This document shows, piece after piece, positions 1 to 6,770 of a stretch of 21,056 nt of DNA. Origin of the DNA: Betaproteobacteria bacterium (GTDB lineage Bacteria; Pseudomonadota; Gammaproteobacteria; Burkholderiales; SG8-41); the NCBI GenBank assembly GCA_016177355.1, contig JACOVL010000083.1:1-21056 (forward strand), read 5' to 3'. Within the stretch, counting starts at the first letter, position 1, and each line of letters starts with the position of its first letter. The position numbers and the translations under genes were made by a program. The notes under the pieces are model-generated. The model was not told the origin of the DNA, searched no databases, and worked only from the letters and a program-made list of their open reading frames with translations.

Positions 1-378
1 GTAGCCGTCAGGCGCGGCCAGCGACGCGATCTCCGCGCCGATCCGGCCGCTCGCGCCGGCGCGGTTGTCAATGATCACCTGCTGGCGCCAGACTTCCGCG
101 AGCTTTGCCCCAAGCACTCGCGAAATGACGTCGGGGCCGGAGCCCGGCAAGCTCGTGACGATGATCCGGACCGGCTTGGTCGGATACTGCTGCGCCATCG
201 CGGACCCTGCCACCATGGCGCAGCAAAGGATGAAGGCGGAAGGGCGAGCCAGGAACTCGAAGAACGTGCCTGCGCACGTTCGAGCTGGCGAGCGCCCGAT
301 GCGATGCAGCGCAGCGGGCCGGGGTCGGAGACCAAGGATGACCTTAAAAACCGTAATCCTGTTCTTTGCCTTATTCAT
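1..378 (-). CDS. Bug-family (TctC) tripartite tricarboxylate transporter receptor, partial at left edge
   Basis: This is the N-terminal part of a periplasmic solute-binding protein of the tripartite tricarboxylate transporter (TTT) system; the rest lies beyond the left edge. After a hydrophobic stretch ending in GSAMA the mature part reads QQYPTKPVRIIV, then a GSGPDVISR loop, QQVIIDNRAGASGRIG and APDGY. These blocks match the complete Bug proteins in this window. The start is unclear. The outermost in-frame ATG is at 378, 17 nt after the stop of the upstream SMP-30-like gene and behind a GAGGG formed by a 7-bp repeat. Using it gives an unusual leader of about 60 residues before the hydrophobic core. 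The only other in-frame ATGs, at 216 and 198, leave almost no signal peptide, so an alternative start codon or a small frameshift is possible. The family is sure; the start is not. Confidence 0.8.
   Translation of the reverse strand, partial: MNKAKNRITVFKVILGLRPRPAALHRIGRSPARTCAGTFFEFLARPSAFILCCAMVAGSAMAQQYPTKPVRIIVTSLPGSGPDVISRVLGAKLAEVWRQQVIIDNRAGASGRIGAEIASLAAPDGY
262..281. repeat. Short perfect inverted repeat near the 5' end of the Bug gene
   Basis: Arms GAACGTGC and GCACGTTC (8 bp each) are separated by CTGC. The arms extend imperfectly outwards through CTCGA/TCGAG. The hairpin sits in the doubtful leader region of the minus-strand Bug gene, where it could be an untranslated 5' element if translation starts downstream. 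Function unknown. Confidence 0.5.
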
Positions 379-401
379 CCTTCATCCCTCATCCTTCATC
401 C
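374..401. repeat. 7-bp tandem repeat (TTCATCC x4)
   Basis: Four consecutive heptamers read TTCATCC, TTCATCC, CTCATCC, TTCATCC on the plus strand. On the minus strand the units read GGATGAA. One unit supplies the TGA stop of the SMP-30-like gene (396-398), and others supply a purine-rich stretch and the ATG at 378 for the next gene. The repeat therefore forms the whole junction between the two genes. Confidence 0.85.
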
Positions 402-1286
402 TTTTCTTAAGCCGCGCAGGCCGGTATTCTTCGCGCGGTACAGGCAGCCGTCGCCGGCGGTCAGGTAGAGGCTCGCGAGCCCGGCGTCGCCGAAAGCGCA
501 CCGCATCGGCAGGTCGGCCGGCGCCGGGTGTGTTTCCAGTATGGTGCCGGACGCCGAAATCACGTAGGTCACCGGCCCGCCGCCGCTCTTCTTCCAGCCC
601 GCGCATGCCACGATGTTGCCCTCGGCTTCGAGGCACATGCCCTCAATGCCGCGCTCCATGGCCACGAACTGGAGCAGGACTTTAACCGGCCCGACGCTGC
701 CGTCCGGCTGCACCGGGTAGGCATGGAGCTCGCACATGTCGCCTCTTTCCACGTCGCCGTCCGCGACGTACAGCGTTTTTTCATCCGCCGACAGCAGCAC
801 GGAGCGCGGCCCTTTGGTGCCGTGCGTGACTCGCGCGAGCTTCCACGCGCGCCCTCCGCCGGATTCGAGCCGCAGCACCGAGGCGTGGTCGAGAAACGGG
901 TAGGCCGGCGGGCCGTAGGGAGGTTGCGCGTTGTAGGGATCGGCGATCCACACGCGCCCCTTGCCGTCCACGATGACGTCGGTCGGCTGGTTGTGATGCC
1001 TGCCGTCGAGCAGGTCGCTGGTCTGCGCCGTCGAGCCGTTCTTGAGGAAATGGATGACGCGCCGCCCGCCTTCCTGCGCGCCGTACACCGAGCCGTCCGG
1101 CGCGACCGCGATGCCGTTGGTGCGTCCGGTGTAGTGGCGGAAGACGCCGGTCCTGCCGGTCCTCGGGTCGTAGCGCAGGATGCGCTCCTCCCGCACCGCG
1201 CTGAACAGCATCGCGGCTCCGTCCCATGCCAGGCCGCCCGTTCTTCCCTGGTACGGTCCGGCAACAAGTTCGAATTTCCAGTCCAT
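396..1286 (-). CDS. SMP-30/gluconolactonase-like beta-propeller protein with altered metal site
   Basis: A 296-residue protein of the SMP-30/gluconolaconase/LRE type, whose characterised members are metal-dependent lactonases. Repeated blade motifs are visible: NGIAVAPDGSVYGA, PTDVIVDGKGRVWIAD, RSVLLSADEKTLYVAD and IEGMCLEAEGNIVAC. Compared with its neighbour (1403-2326), the residues expected to bind the metal are changed: the GEGPVW glutamate is Gly17 (TGGLAW), the YPNG asparagine is Arg161 (GPRS), and the PDGM aspartate is a glutamate (IEGM). It may therefore have a different activity or only bind a ligand. No signal peptide is seen. The two genes are 116 bp apart on the same strand and may be one transcript with the Bug gene downstream. 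Confidence 0.82.
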   Translation of the reverse strand: MDWKFELVAGPYQGRTGGLAWDGAAMLFSAVREERILRYDPRTGRTGVFRHYTGRTNGIAVAPDGSVYGAQEGGRRVIHFLKNGSTAQTSDLLDGRHHNQPTDVIVDGKGRVWIADPYNAQPPYGPPAYPFLDHASVLRLESGGGRAWKLARVTHGTKGPRSVLLSADEKTLYVADGDVERGDMCELHAYPVQPDGSVGPVKVLLQFVAMERGIEGMCLEAEGNIVACAGWKKSGGGPVTYVISASGTILETHPAPADLPMRCAFGDAGLASLYLTAGDGCLYRAKNTGLRGLRKG

Positions 1287-1300
1287 AGAACCTCAAGCCG

Positions 1301-1326
1301 CCGATGGACGCCGATGGACGCCGATA
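1301..1326. repeat. 10-bp tandem repeat (CCGATGGACG)
   Basis: Two exact copies of CCGATGGACG followed by a partial third (CCGATA), in the spacer between the two SMP-30-like genes. Confidence 0.8.
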
Positions 1327-1368
1327 CGGTACAACAACAAACCACACGTCCATTCGATTCCGATCTTG

Positions 1369-1400
1369 TCTGCGTTCATCTGCGTTTATCTGCGGTTGCG
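1369..1400. repeat. 10-bp tandem repeat (TGCGTTYATC)
   Basis: Units TGCGTTCATC, TGCGTTTATC and a partial TGCGGTTGCG, preceded by a related TC. It runs up to the end of the downstream-lying SMP-30-like gene (stop at 1403). It has the same 10-bp period as the repeat at 1301 but an unrelated sequence. Confidence 0.8.
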
Positions 1401-1402
1401 TT

Positions 1403-2326
1403 TCACCGCGACGGCACGCCGGGAACGTTCAACCGCGTGCGCAGCACCGAGCCGATCATGGTGATGTAGAGCGAGCGCCAGTCGTCGTCGCCCCAGGCGA
1501 GGTTGGTCGGATGGTGGCCCGGCGTCTTCACGCGGGCGAGCACCCTGCCCGCGGCGTCGTGCACGAATATGCCGCCCGGCCCGGTGCAATAGACGTTGCC
1601 CTCGATGTCGCACTTCATGCCATCCGGCACTCCGCGCTCGGGGCTGGTGTACTGGTAGAAGAGCCGGCCCTTGCCGAGGCTGCCGTCGGCCTTGACGTCG
1701 TAGACGCGGATCAGCCGCTCGCGGCTGCAGTTCACGTAGAGCAGCTTCTCGTCCGGGGAAAAGCACAGCCCGTTGGGATAGACGAAGTCGCCGGTCGCGA
1801 CCGTCATTTTCTTCCCGTCGGGCGAGATCCGGAACACCCCTTGAATGTCGAGAACCCGCTGCAGGTCTTCGCCGACCATGCCGACGTTGAGCAATCCGCC
1901 CGGCGGGTCGGTGAACCAGATCGAGCCGTCCGACTTCACCACGATATCGTTCGGGCTGTTGAGCTTCCCGCCCTCCCAGCGGTCGGCCAGCGTCATGCGC
2001 GATCCGTCCTTCTCGAAACGGAACACGGTGCGCCCGCCCCAGCCGGCGACCACCAGCCGGTTCTCGAGGTCGAGCGCCATGCCGTTCGCCTTGACCGACG
2101 GTTTCAGTATCGCTTCCTGTCCCGCTCCCGGCTTCCACTTCCATATGGTGTCGCCGATGATGTCGGTGAAGTAGAGCTGCTTCCCGCGCGCGTCCCACAC
2201 CGGGCCCTCGCCGAAGATGATGTCGCGGGCGATGACGTCGAGCGGCGGGTTCCCGCCGACGATGCGCTCCGCCCCCGGGGCGAGCAGGTCGATTTCGATT
2301 TTCAGGTTATCCAGCGATCCGTGCAT
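1403..2326 (-). CDS. SMP-30/gluconolactonase family protein
   Basis: A 307-residue beta-propeller of the SMP-30/gluconolactonase/LRE family, probably a cytoplasmic metal-dependent lactonase or related hydrolase. The usual site residues are in place: Glu40 in FGEGPVW, Asn126 in NSPND, Asn185 in YPNGLCFSPDE and Asp235 in PDGMKCD. No signal peptide is visible. It is transcribed away from the MFS gene; the 81-bp divergent spacer would hold both promoters. The natural substrate cannot be read from sequence; sugar lactones and other lactones or esters are all possible. The nearby MFS and Bug transport proteins suggest uptake and use of an organic acid or lactone, but that is only inference from context. 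Confidence 0.88.
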   Translation of the reverse strand: MHGSLDNLKIEIDLLAPGAERIVGGNPPLDVIARDIIFGEGPVWDARGKQLYFTDIIGDTIWKWKPGAGQEAILKPSVKANGMALDLENRLVVAGWGGRTVFRFEKDGSRMTLADRWEGGKLNSPNDIVVKSDGSIWFTDPPGGLLNVGMVGEDLQRVLDIQGVFRISPDGKKMTVATGDFVYPNGLCFSPDEKLLYVNCSRERLIRVYDVKADGSLGKGRLFYQYTSPERGVPDGMKCDIEGNVYCTGPGGIFVHDAAGRVLARVKTPGHHPTNLAWGDDDWRSLYITMIGSVLRTRLNVPGVPSR

Positions 2327-2382
2327 CCATGCGGCTACAGCTTCGTCATAATGTGGTCTCCGGAGGGGATGCGATGCCGTTC

Positions 2383-2388
2383 TATACT
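2383..2388 (+). promoter_or_regulatory. Possible -10 element (TATACT) upstream of the MFS gene
   Basis: TATACT lies 20 nt before the TTG start of the MFS gene in an otherwise GC-rich divergent spacer. No good -35 box is seen 16-18 nt upstream, so this is tentative. Confidence 0.35.
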
Positions 2389-2407
2389 ACTATAGGTTAG
2401 CGAGACT

Positions 2408-3682
2408 TTGAGCACGACCGGCCGCACATCGCGCAGCGACGCCGCGTGGCTCTACGAGCTGTGCGTGGCGCGCGTCGGCTTCGCCATGATGTTCACCGCC
2501 TATTCCGGGGTGCTGCCGCTGCTGCGGGCCGACTGGAACATGAGCGCCGGGGAAGCCGGCCTCATCCAATCCGCGTGGCATCTGGGCTACCTCATCTCGC
2601 TGTTCATCGCCGGCTTTCTCTCCGATCGCTTTGGCGCCAAGCGGACCTTTCTCGCGGGCAACCTGCTCGCGGCCGCGTCCGCAATGGTGTTTGCGGTCTT
2701 TACCGATGGCTTCGTCTCCGCGTTGCTGCTGCATGGTCTGCTGGGGTTGTGCTCCGGCAGCTCCTATACCCCGGGCCTGACGCTCATCTCCGAGCGCTTC
2801 AGTCCCCACCGCCGCGGCCGCGCCATGGGGTTCTATCTCGCCGCGTCCTCGCTCGGCTACGCGGTGGCGCTGCTCTTGAGTGGCGCGCTGGTGGCGTCGA
2901 TCGGCTGGCGCAGCATATTCATCGCGACGGCGTGCGGGCCGCTCGCAGCCGCCGGTCTCGTCTTCCATACCCTGCGCGAGACTCCGAACATCGTGCATCC
3001 GACTCCCGCAGCGCATGGCGCGGGCCCGTCGCTCGTGGAAGTGCTGCGAAATCGTCCGGCGATGCTGCTGATCTGGGCCTACACATTTCACAGCTGGGAG
3101 CTGCTGGGAATGTGGGCGTGGCTGCCTGCGTTCCTGGCGATCTCCGCGGCCGCCGGCGGCGATGTCACCGCGCAGGCGGTCGGGCTCGGCGCCCTTCTCT
3201 CCGCCGTCACCTACGTCTCGAGCATGGCGGGCAGCATCGCCGGTGGCTCGTTCTCCGACCGCTGGGGAAGGACCACGGTGATCCTGGCGATGTCGTGCGC
3301 CAGCCTCGCCTGCTCGTTCGCCTTTGGCTGGATGGTGGCCTGGCCGCTGTGGCTGTTGCTGGTTGTCGCAGTCCTCTATAACGTGACGGCCATCGGTGAC
3401 TCGTCGGTATACTCGACCGCGGTCACCGAGCTGGTGCCCCCGCGGTGCATCGGCGCCGCTTACTCGATTCGCTCGGTGCTGGGCTTCGGCGCCGGCGCGG
3501 TGAGCCCGTGGACTTTCGGGCTCGTGCTCGACTGGGCCCGGAGCGGCCCGCTGCACTCCGAATCCTGGGCGTGGGGGCTCGCCTGGACTTCGCTCGGCAT
3601 CGGCGCCCTGCTCGGACCCCTGATGACCTGGCAGTTGCGGCGCATGCCGGAAGCGGCCCGCATGGCAGGCGGCAAGCGCTGA
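2408..3682 (+). CDS. Major facilitator superfamily transporter
   Basis: A 424-residue inner-membrane transporter with about 12 hydrophobic segments. The MFS motif A is present after TM2 (GFLSDRFGAKR, residues 69-79), and the matching loop of the second half reads GGSFSDRWGRTTV. The N-half carries GRAMGFYLAASSLGYAVALLLSG (split here by function: GRAMGFYLA then the TM5 segment). The predicted start is TTG at 2408, just after a TATACT box; no upstream ATG fits. It is divergent from the SMP-30-like block. The substrate cannot be assigned; small organic anions are a reasonable guess for this type of MFS in Burkholderiales. Confidence 0.9.
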   Translation: MSTTGRTSRSDAAWLYELCVARVGFAMMFTAYSGVLPLLRADWNMSAGEAGLIQSAWHLGYLISLFIAGFLSDRFGAKRTFLAGNLLAAASAMVFAVFTDGFVSALLLHGLLGLCSGSSYTPGLTLISERFSPHRRGRAMGFYLAASSLGYAVALLLSGALVASIGWRSIFIATACGPLAAAGLVFHTLRETPNIVHPTPAAHGAGPSLVEVLRNRPAMLLIWAYTFHSWELLGMWAWLPAFLAISAAAGGDVTAQAVGLGALLSAVTYVSSMAGSIAGGSFSDRWGRTTVILAMSCASLACSFAFGWMVAWPLWLLLVVAVLYNVTAIGDSSVYSTAVTELVPPRCIGAAYSIRSVLGFGAGAVSPWTFGLVLDWARSGPLHSESWAWGLAWTSLGIGALLGPLMTWQLRRMPEAARMAGGKR

Positions 3683-3737
3683 CGACCGCGAAACGTTACA
3701 CTGTTTACAAGATTCCAGAGCTAAGGGCGCTCTAAAC

Positions 3738-3785
3738 CTCTTTCTGGTCTTGTTTTGATCTAATCCTGTGAATCCTGTCTATTGG
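3738..3785. repeat. Low-GC spacer with 9-bp direct repeat (ATCCTGTGA/ATCCTGTCT)
   Basis: The spacer upstream of the GST gene contains ATCCTGTGA followed at once by ATCCTGTCT. It also holds TTGATC (3755-3760) and TCTATT (3778-3783) separated by 17 nt, a possible weak sigma70 promoter. If used, the transcript would start almost at the ribosome binding site. Confidence 0.45.
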
Positions 3786-3802
3786 CTTTTGAGGACAAAT
3801 TC

Positions 3803-4423
3803 ATGAAGCTGCACTGGTCCCCGCGCTCGCCGTTCGTCCGCAAGGTGACGGTGTTCGCGCACGAGACGGGGCTTGCCGGCCGCATCGAGCTCGCGCGCAC
3901 GCCGGTCTCGATGACGCAGCCCAACCGCGACCTGATGCGCGTGAACCCGCTCGGCAAGGTCCCCACGCTGATCACCGACGAAGGCGCCGCGCTGTTCGAC
4001 TCGACCGTCATCTGCGAGTACCTCGACAGCCTGCACGCCGGCCCCAAGTTCTTCCCGCAGCAGCCCCGGCAGCGCTGGCAGGCCTTGCGCTGGCACGCGC
4101 TCGGCGACAACATGCTCGACAACCTGGTGCTCTGGCTCAACGAGCTCCGGCGCCCCAAGCCGCAGCAATCCCCCGAGACGCTCGCGGCCTACGATCTCAA
4201 GATACGCGCGGCGGTGTCCCTCCTCGATGCGGAGGCGGCGATGCTGGGCAACGCCCCGGTCGGCATCGGCCACGTCGCCGTTGGCGTCGCGCTGGGGTAC
4301 ATCGATTTCCGCTTTCCCGACTTGCGCTGGCGTGACGGCCGCGGCCGCATCGCGGCCTGGTACGAGGCATGGGTTGAGCGGCCCTCGATGCGGGAGACGA
4401 TGCCCGTGGACGACGGCAATTAG
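3803..4423 (+). CDS. Glutathione S-transferase family protein
   Basis: A 206-residue cytosolic protein with the thioredoxin-like GST N-terminal domain: SPRSPFVRKVTV at residues 6-17 (active-site serine region), then GKVPTLI with the cis-proline, and the gamma-glutamyl contact DSTVICEYLD. The C-terminal half is a helical GST domain. The ATG at 3803 is chosen because GAGGA lies 7 nt upstream; an upstream TTG at 3782 would add seven residues and has no such site. It lies 55 bp upstream of the OB-fold/thiolase pair on the same strand and may be co-transcribed. Substrate unknown. Confidence 0.9.
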   Translation: MKLHWSPRSPFVRKVTVFAHETGLAGRIELARTPVSMTQPNRDLMRVNPLGKVPTLITDEGAALFDSTVICEYLDSLHAGPKFFPQQPRQRWQALRWHALGDNMLDNLVLWLNELRRPKPQQSPETLAAYDLKIRAAVSLLDAEAAMLGNAPVGIGHVAVGVALGYIDFRFPDLRWRDGRGRIAAWYEAWVERPSMRETMPVDDGN

Positions 4424-4435
4424 GCCGCCATGCCG

Positions 4436-4463
4436 GTGACGCTCGGATGACGTGACGGGTGAC
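4436..4463. repeat. GTGAC-type degenerate tandem repeat
   Basis: GTGAC occurs at 4436, 4452 and 4459, with an ATGAC at 4447, in the spacer between the GST and OB-fold genes. It belongs with the similar arrays at 6644, 7270 and 9236. Confidence 0.7.
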
Positions 4464-4478
4464 CGGGAGGGTGAATAG

Positions 4479-4862
4479 ATGCAGGACCTGAAGCGACAAT
4501 CGCCGTTCGGCATTTACGCGGAGCACTGCAGGAAGGGAGAGCTCGCCTACCAGGTGACGGAGGACGGGAAGCCCTTGTTCTTTCCGCGCGTGGTTGCGCC
4601 CGGCACCGCCGGCGGCAAGCTCGAATGGCGAATCTCGAAGGGGCTCGGCACGGTATACGCCACCACCGCCGTCTACACGAAAGACAAGCCGCCGTACAAC
4701 GTCGCGCTGATAGACCTCGACGAGGGTTTCCGCATGATGAGCCGGGTCGAGGACGTGGACGCGCTGCGGGTGAAGATCGGCATGCGGGTGAAAGTGCGCA
4801 TGCACCCCGGGGACGACAAGCAGCCGCCCTACCCCGTGTTTTCCCCGGCGGAGGGCAAATGA
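4479..4862 (+). CDS. DUF35-like OB-fold protein, zinc-ribbon cysteines missing
   Basis: A 127-residue protein resembling the DUF35 family (rubredoxin-like zinc ribbon plus OB fold), which works as a partner of thiolase-like or dehydratase enzymes acting on acyl-CoA; ChsH2 of steroid degradation is a known example. The layout fits: an N-terminal helix (FGIYAEHCRKGEL), a strand region ending PLFFPRVVAP, then an OB core LEWRISKGLGTVYATTAV. The two CxxC pairs expected around YQ..C and CP.CG are absent (YQVTEDGKPLFFPRVVAPG); the only cysteine is Cys17. It ends in an ATGA overlap with the thiolase-like gene, implying coupled translation and a complex. GGGAGGG precedes the ATG. Confidence 0.8.
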   Translation: MQDLKRQSPFGIYAEHCRKGELAYQVTEDGKPLFFPRVVAPGTAGGKLEWRISKGLGTVYATTAVYTKDKPPYNVALIDLDEGFRMMSRVEDVDALRVKIGMRVKVRMHPGDDKQPPYPVFSPAEGK

Positions 4863-6013
4863 GCGGGCGCAAACGGGGCAGCGTCGCCGTCGTCGGCGCC
4901 GCCGAGTCCGATCTCGGGCAAGTCGCGGCCGATGTGAGCCCGACCGACCTGATGGCGCAGGCGACGCGCCGGGCACTGGACGACTGCGGGCTCAAGCTCT
5001 CCGACGTCGACGGCGTGCTCGCGGCGCACACCCAGTCGCGCATGGCGGTGCTGCAGCTGTGCGAGTACCTCCGCATCAAGCCAAAGTATTTCGACAGCAC
5101 GCAGATCGGCGGCTCGTCCTTCATGTCGCACCTCGCGCACGCGATGACGGCGATCGAGCAGGGCGTGTGCGGGGTCGCGGTGATCGCTTACGGCAGCACG
5201 CAGCGCACGGTGTCGCGCGCAGCGGCAAGCCCGCGCGAGTTCAACCCCTATGAATCCGTCTACCGCCCGTTCCTGCCGGCGAGCGCCTACGCGCTGGCGG
5301 CCTCGCGCCACATGCACCAGTACGGCACCACGCGCGAGCAGCTGGCGGAAGTCGCGGTCGCGGCGCGCAAGTGGGCGCTGATGAACCCGGCCGCGTGGGA
5401 GAAGGAGCCGCTCACCATCGAGCAGGCGCTCAATGCGCGCATGGTAAGCCATCCGTTCACGGTGCGCGACTGCTGCCTCGTCACCGACGGCGGCGGCGCG
5501 ATCATCGTCACCTCCGCCGCGCGGGCGAAATCCCTGAAGAAAAAACCGGTGTACGTGCTCGGCGTCGGCGAAGCGATCGGTCACGCGACGATCTCCAACA
5601 TGCCCGACCTCACGCTGACCGCGGCGGCCGAATCGGGGCCGAAGGCTTTCGGGATGGCGGGGATCAGGCCTGCGGACGTGGACATGGTCTCGCTCTACGA
5701 CGCGTTCACCATCAACCCCATCCTGTTCCTCGAGGACCTGGGCTTCTGCCCCAAGGGCGAGGGTGGGCGCTTTGTCTCGAACGGCGCGATCGCTCCCGGC
5801 GGCAGGCTCGCGGTGAACACCAGCGGCGGCGGGCTGTCCTACTGCCACCCCGGCATGTACGGCCTGCTGGTGATGATCGAGGCGGTGCGCCAGGTGCGCG
5901 GTGAGTGCGGGGCCCGCCAGGTGAAGGACTGCGAGATCTCGCTCGCGCACGGCAACGGCGGCGTACTGTCGAGCCAGTGCACGGTGCTGTTCGGGTCGGA
6001 GGCGGCGCTGTAG
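4859..6013 (+). CDS. Thiolase-like protein of the SCP2/lipid-transfer (Ltp) type
   Basis: A 384-residue thiolase-fold protein. The start is the ATG at 4859, overlapping the stop of the DUF35-like gene by 4 nt. Family blocks include SVAVVGAAESDLG (8-20), GGSSFMSH (84-91), VTDGGGAIIV, the very typical VSLYDAFTINPILFLEDLGF (267-286), NTSGGGLSYCHPG (320-332) and HGNGG (364-368). The position of the catalytic cysteine in true thiolases is Ser86/Ser87, and the C-terminal cysteine loop is replaced by HGNGG. This pattern matches Ltp2-like aldolases, which cleave beta-hydroxyacyl-CoA together with a DUF35 partner, better than acetyl-CoA acetyltransferases. A retro-aldol or other acyl-CoA C-C bond reaction is inferred; the substrate is unknown. 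Confidence 0.87.
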   Translation: MSGRKRGSVAVVGAAESDLGQVAADVSPTDLMAQATRRALDDCGLKLSDVDGVLAAHTQSRMAVLQLCEYLRIKPKYFDSTQIGGSSFMSHLAHAMTAIEQGVCGVAVIAYGSTQRTVSRAAASPREFNPYESVYRPFLPASAYALAASRHMHQYGTTREQLAEVAVAARKWALMNPAAWEKEPLTIEQALNARMVSHPFTVRDCCLVTDGGGAIIVTSAARAKSLKKKPVYVLGVGEAIGHATISNMPDLTLTAAAESGPKAFGMAGIRPADVDMVSLYDAFTINPILFLEDLGFCPKGEGGRFVSNGAIAPGGRLAVNTSGGGLSYCHPGMYGLLVMIEAVRQVRGECGARQVKDCEISLAHGNGGVLSSQCTVLFGSEAAL

Positions 6014-6077
6014 GCGCATCCGCCGGGCCCGGGGCCGCGTATATGATACTGTCGGATTACAGCGGATTGGAGGTAAC

Positions 6078-6647
6078 ATGACGCGTCGAGGATTCATTCA
6101 AGGGATGCTGATCACGAGCCTGTGGAATGCGCTGACCGGGCACGCCGAAGCCGCGCAACCCATGGTGAAGGACATGAAGGGCGTCGAGGAGTTGCAGAAG
6201 AACTGGAAGGCCCTGCTCGCCGAAGGCTTCAAGGCCCCGCTGTCCACGGAGTCGCTCAGGCTCTCCAACGCCGAATGGAAGAAGCGCTTGAGCCCGATGG
6301 CCTACGGCGTCCTGCGCGAGGAAGGCACCGAGCGCGCGGGCACCAGCCCGCTGAATGGCGAGAAGCGCGACGGCGTCTTCGTCTGCGCCGGCTGCGAGCT
6401 CCCGCTCTTCACCTCCGCCATGAAATACGAAAGCGGCACCGGCTGGCCGAGCTTCATCACCGCCATACCCGGCGTGTTCGCGACCAAGACGGACTACCAG
6501 CTGTTCCTGCCGCGCACCGAGTACCACTGCGTGCGCTGCGGCGGGCACCACGGCCACATTTTCGACGACGGCCCGCCGCCCACCGGCCAGCGCTGGTGCA
6601 ACAACGGGGTGGCGCTCAAGTTCGTGCCCAAGACCGGGAAAGCGTGA
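6078..6647 (+). CDS. msrB: Peptide-methionine (R)-S-oxide reductase MsrB, exported
   Basis: A 189-residue MsrB, which reduces methionine-R-sulfoxide in proteins. All key parts are visible: zinc ligands Cys103/Cys106 (CAGC) and Cys151/Cys154 (CVRC), the substrate region GTGWPSF, GGHHGHIFDDGP, and the catalytic Cys174 in QRWCNNGVALKF. The N-terminus TRRGFIQGMLITSLW...AEA looks like a twin-arginine signal peptide, so the enzyme probably acts in the periplasm. About 45 residues rich in Lys and Glu separate the signal from the catalytic domain. GGAGGT lies just upstream of the ATG. A strong terminator follows. No MsrA or haem partner is adjacent. Confidence 0.95.
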   Translation: MTRRGFIQGMLITSLWNALTGHAEAAQPMVKDMKGVEELQKNWKALLAEGFKAPLSTESLRLSNAEWKKRLSPMAYGVLREEGTERAGTSPLNGEKRDGVFVCAGCELPLFTSAMKYESGTGWPSFITAIPGVFATKTDYQLFLPRTEYHCVRCGGHHGHIFDDGPPPTGQRWCNNGVALKFVPKTGKA

Positions 6648-6671
6648 CCGGCGACCGGTAACCAGTGACTA
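6644..6671. repeat. GTGAC-type heptamer array (4 units) over the msrB stop
   Basis: Heptamers GTGACCG, GCGACCG, GTAACCA and GTGACTA are in strict 7-bp phase. The first contains the msrB stop codon (TGA at 6645-6647). Confidence 0.8.
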
Positions 6672-6698
6672 AAAGGGCGGCGCTGCCGCCCTTTTTTC
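6671..6698 (+). terminator. Rho-independent terminator after msrB
   Basis: A 7-bp GC stem (GGGCGGC 6675-6681 / GCCGCCC 6685-6691) with loop GCT is extended by A-T pairs and followed by a run of six T (6692-6697). A textbook intrinsic terminator; the A-tract on the other side would allow activity in both directions. Confidence 0.92.
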
Positions 6699-6770
6699 TT
6701 CCCCCGCCCGTCCGCCCTTGTCCCTTGCCTCTGCGGCGGTCCGTACGGCACTATTAGGGGTAAGAAGATT

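Noticed and set aside
374..401. Possible CRISPR-like or variable repeat locus
   Set aside because: Seven-bp units with no spacers; a simple tandem repeat, not CRISPR. The GTGAC arrays were rejected as CRISPR for the same reason.
65..685. Plus-strand 206-codon open frame
   Set aside because: It lies opposite the Bug and SMP-30-like genes, is arginine-rich and low in complexity, and shows no family motifs; typical GC-rich antisense frame.
2390..3556. Minus-strand 388-codon open frame opposite the MFS gene
   Set aside because: Composition (very high Arg, Gln, His, Gly) and absence of motifs mark it as a shadow of the MFS coding strand.
4829..6097. Minus-strand 422-codon open frame opposite the thiolase-like gene
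   Set aside because: Antisense shadow in GC-rich DNA; the plus-strand frame has clear family blocks.
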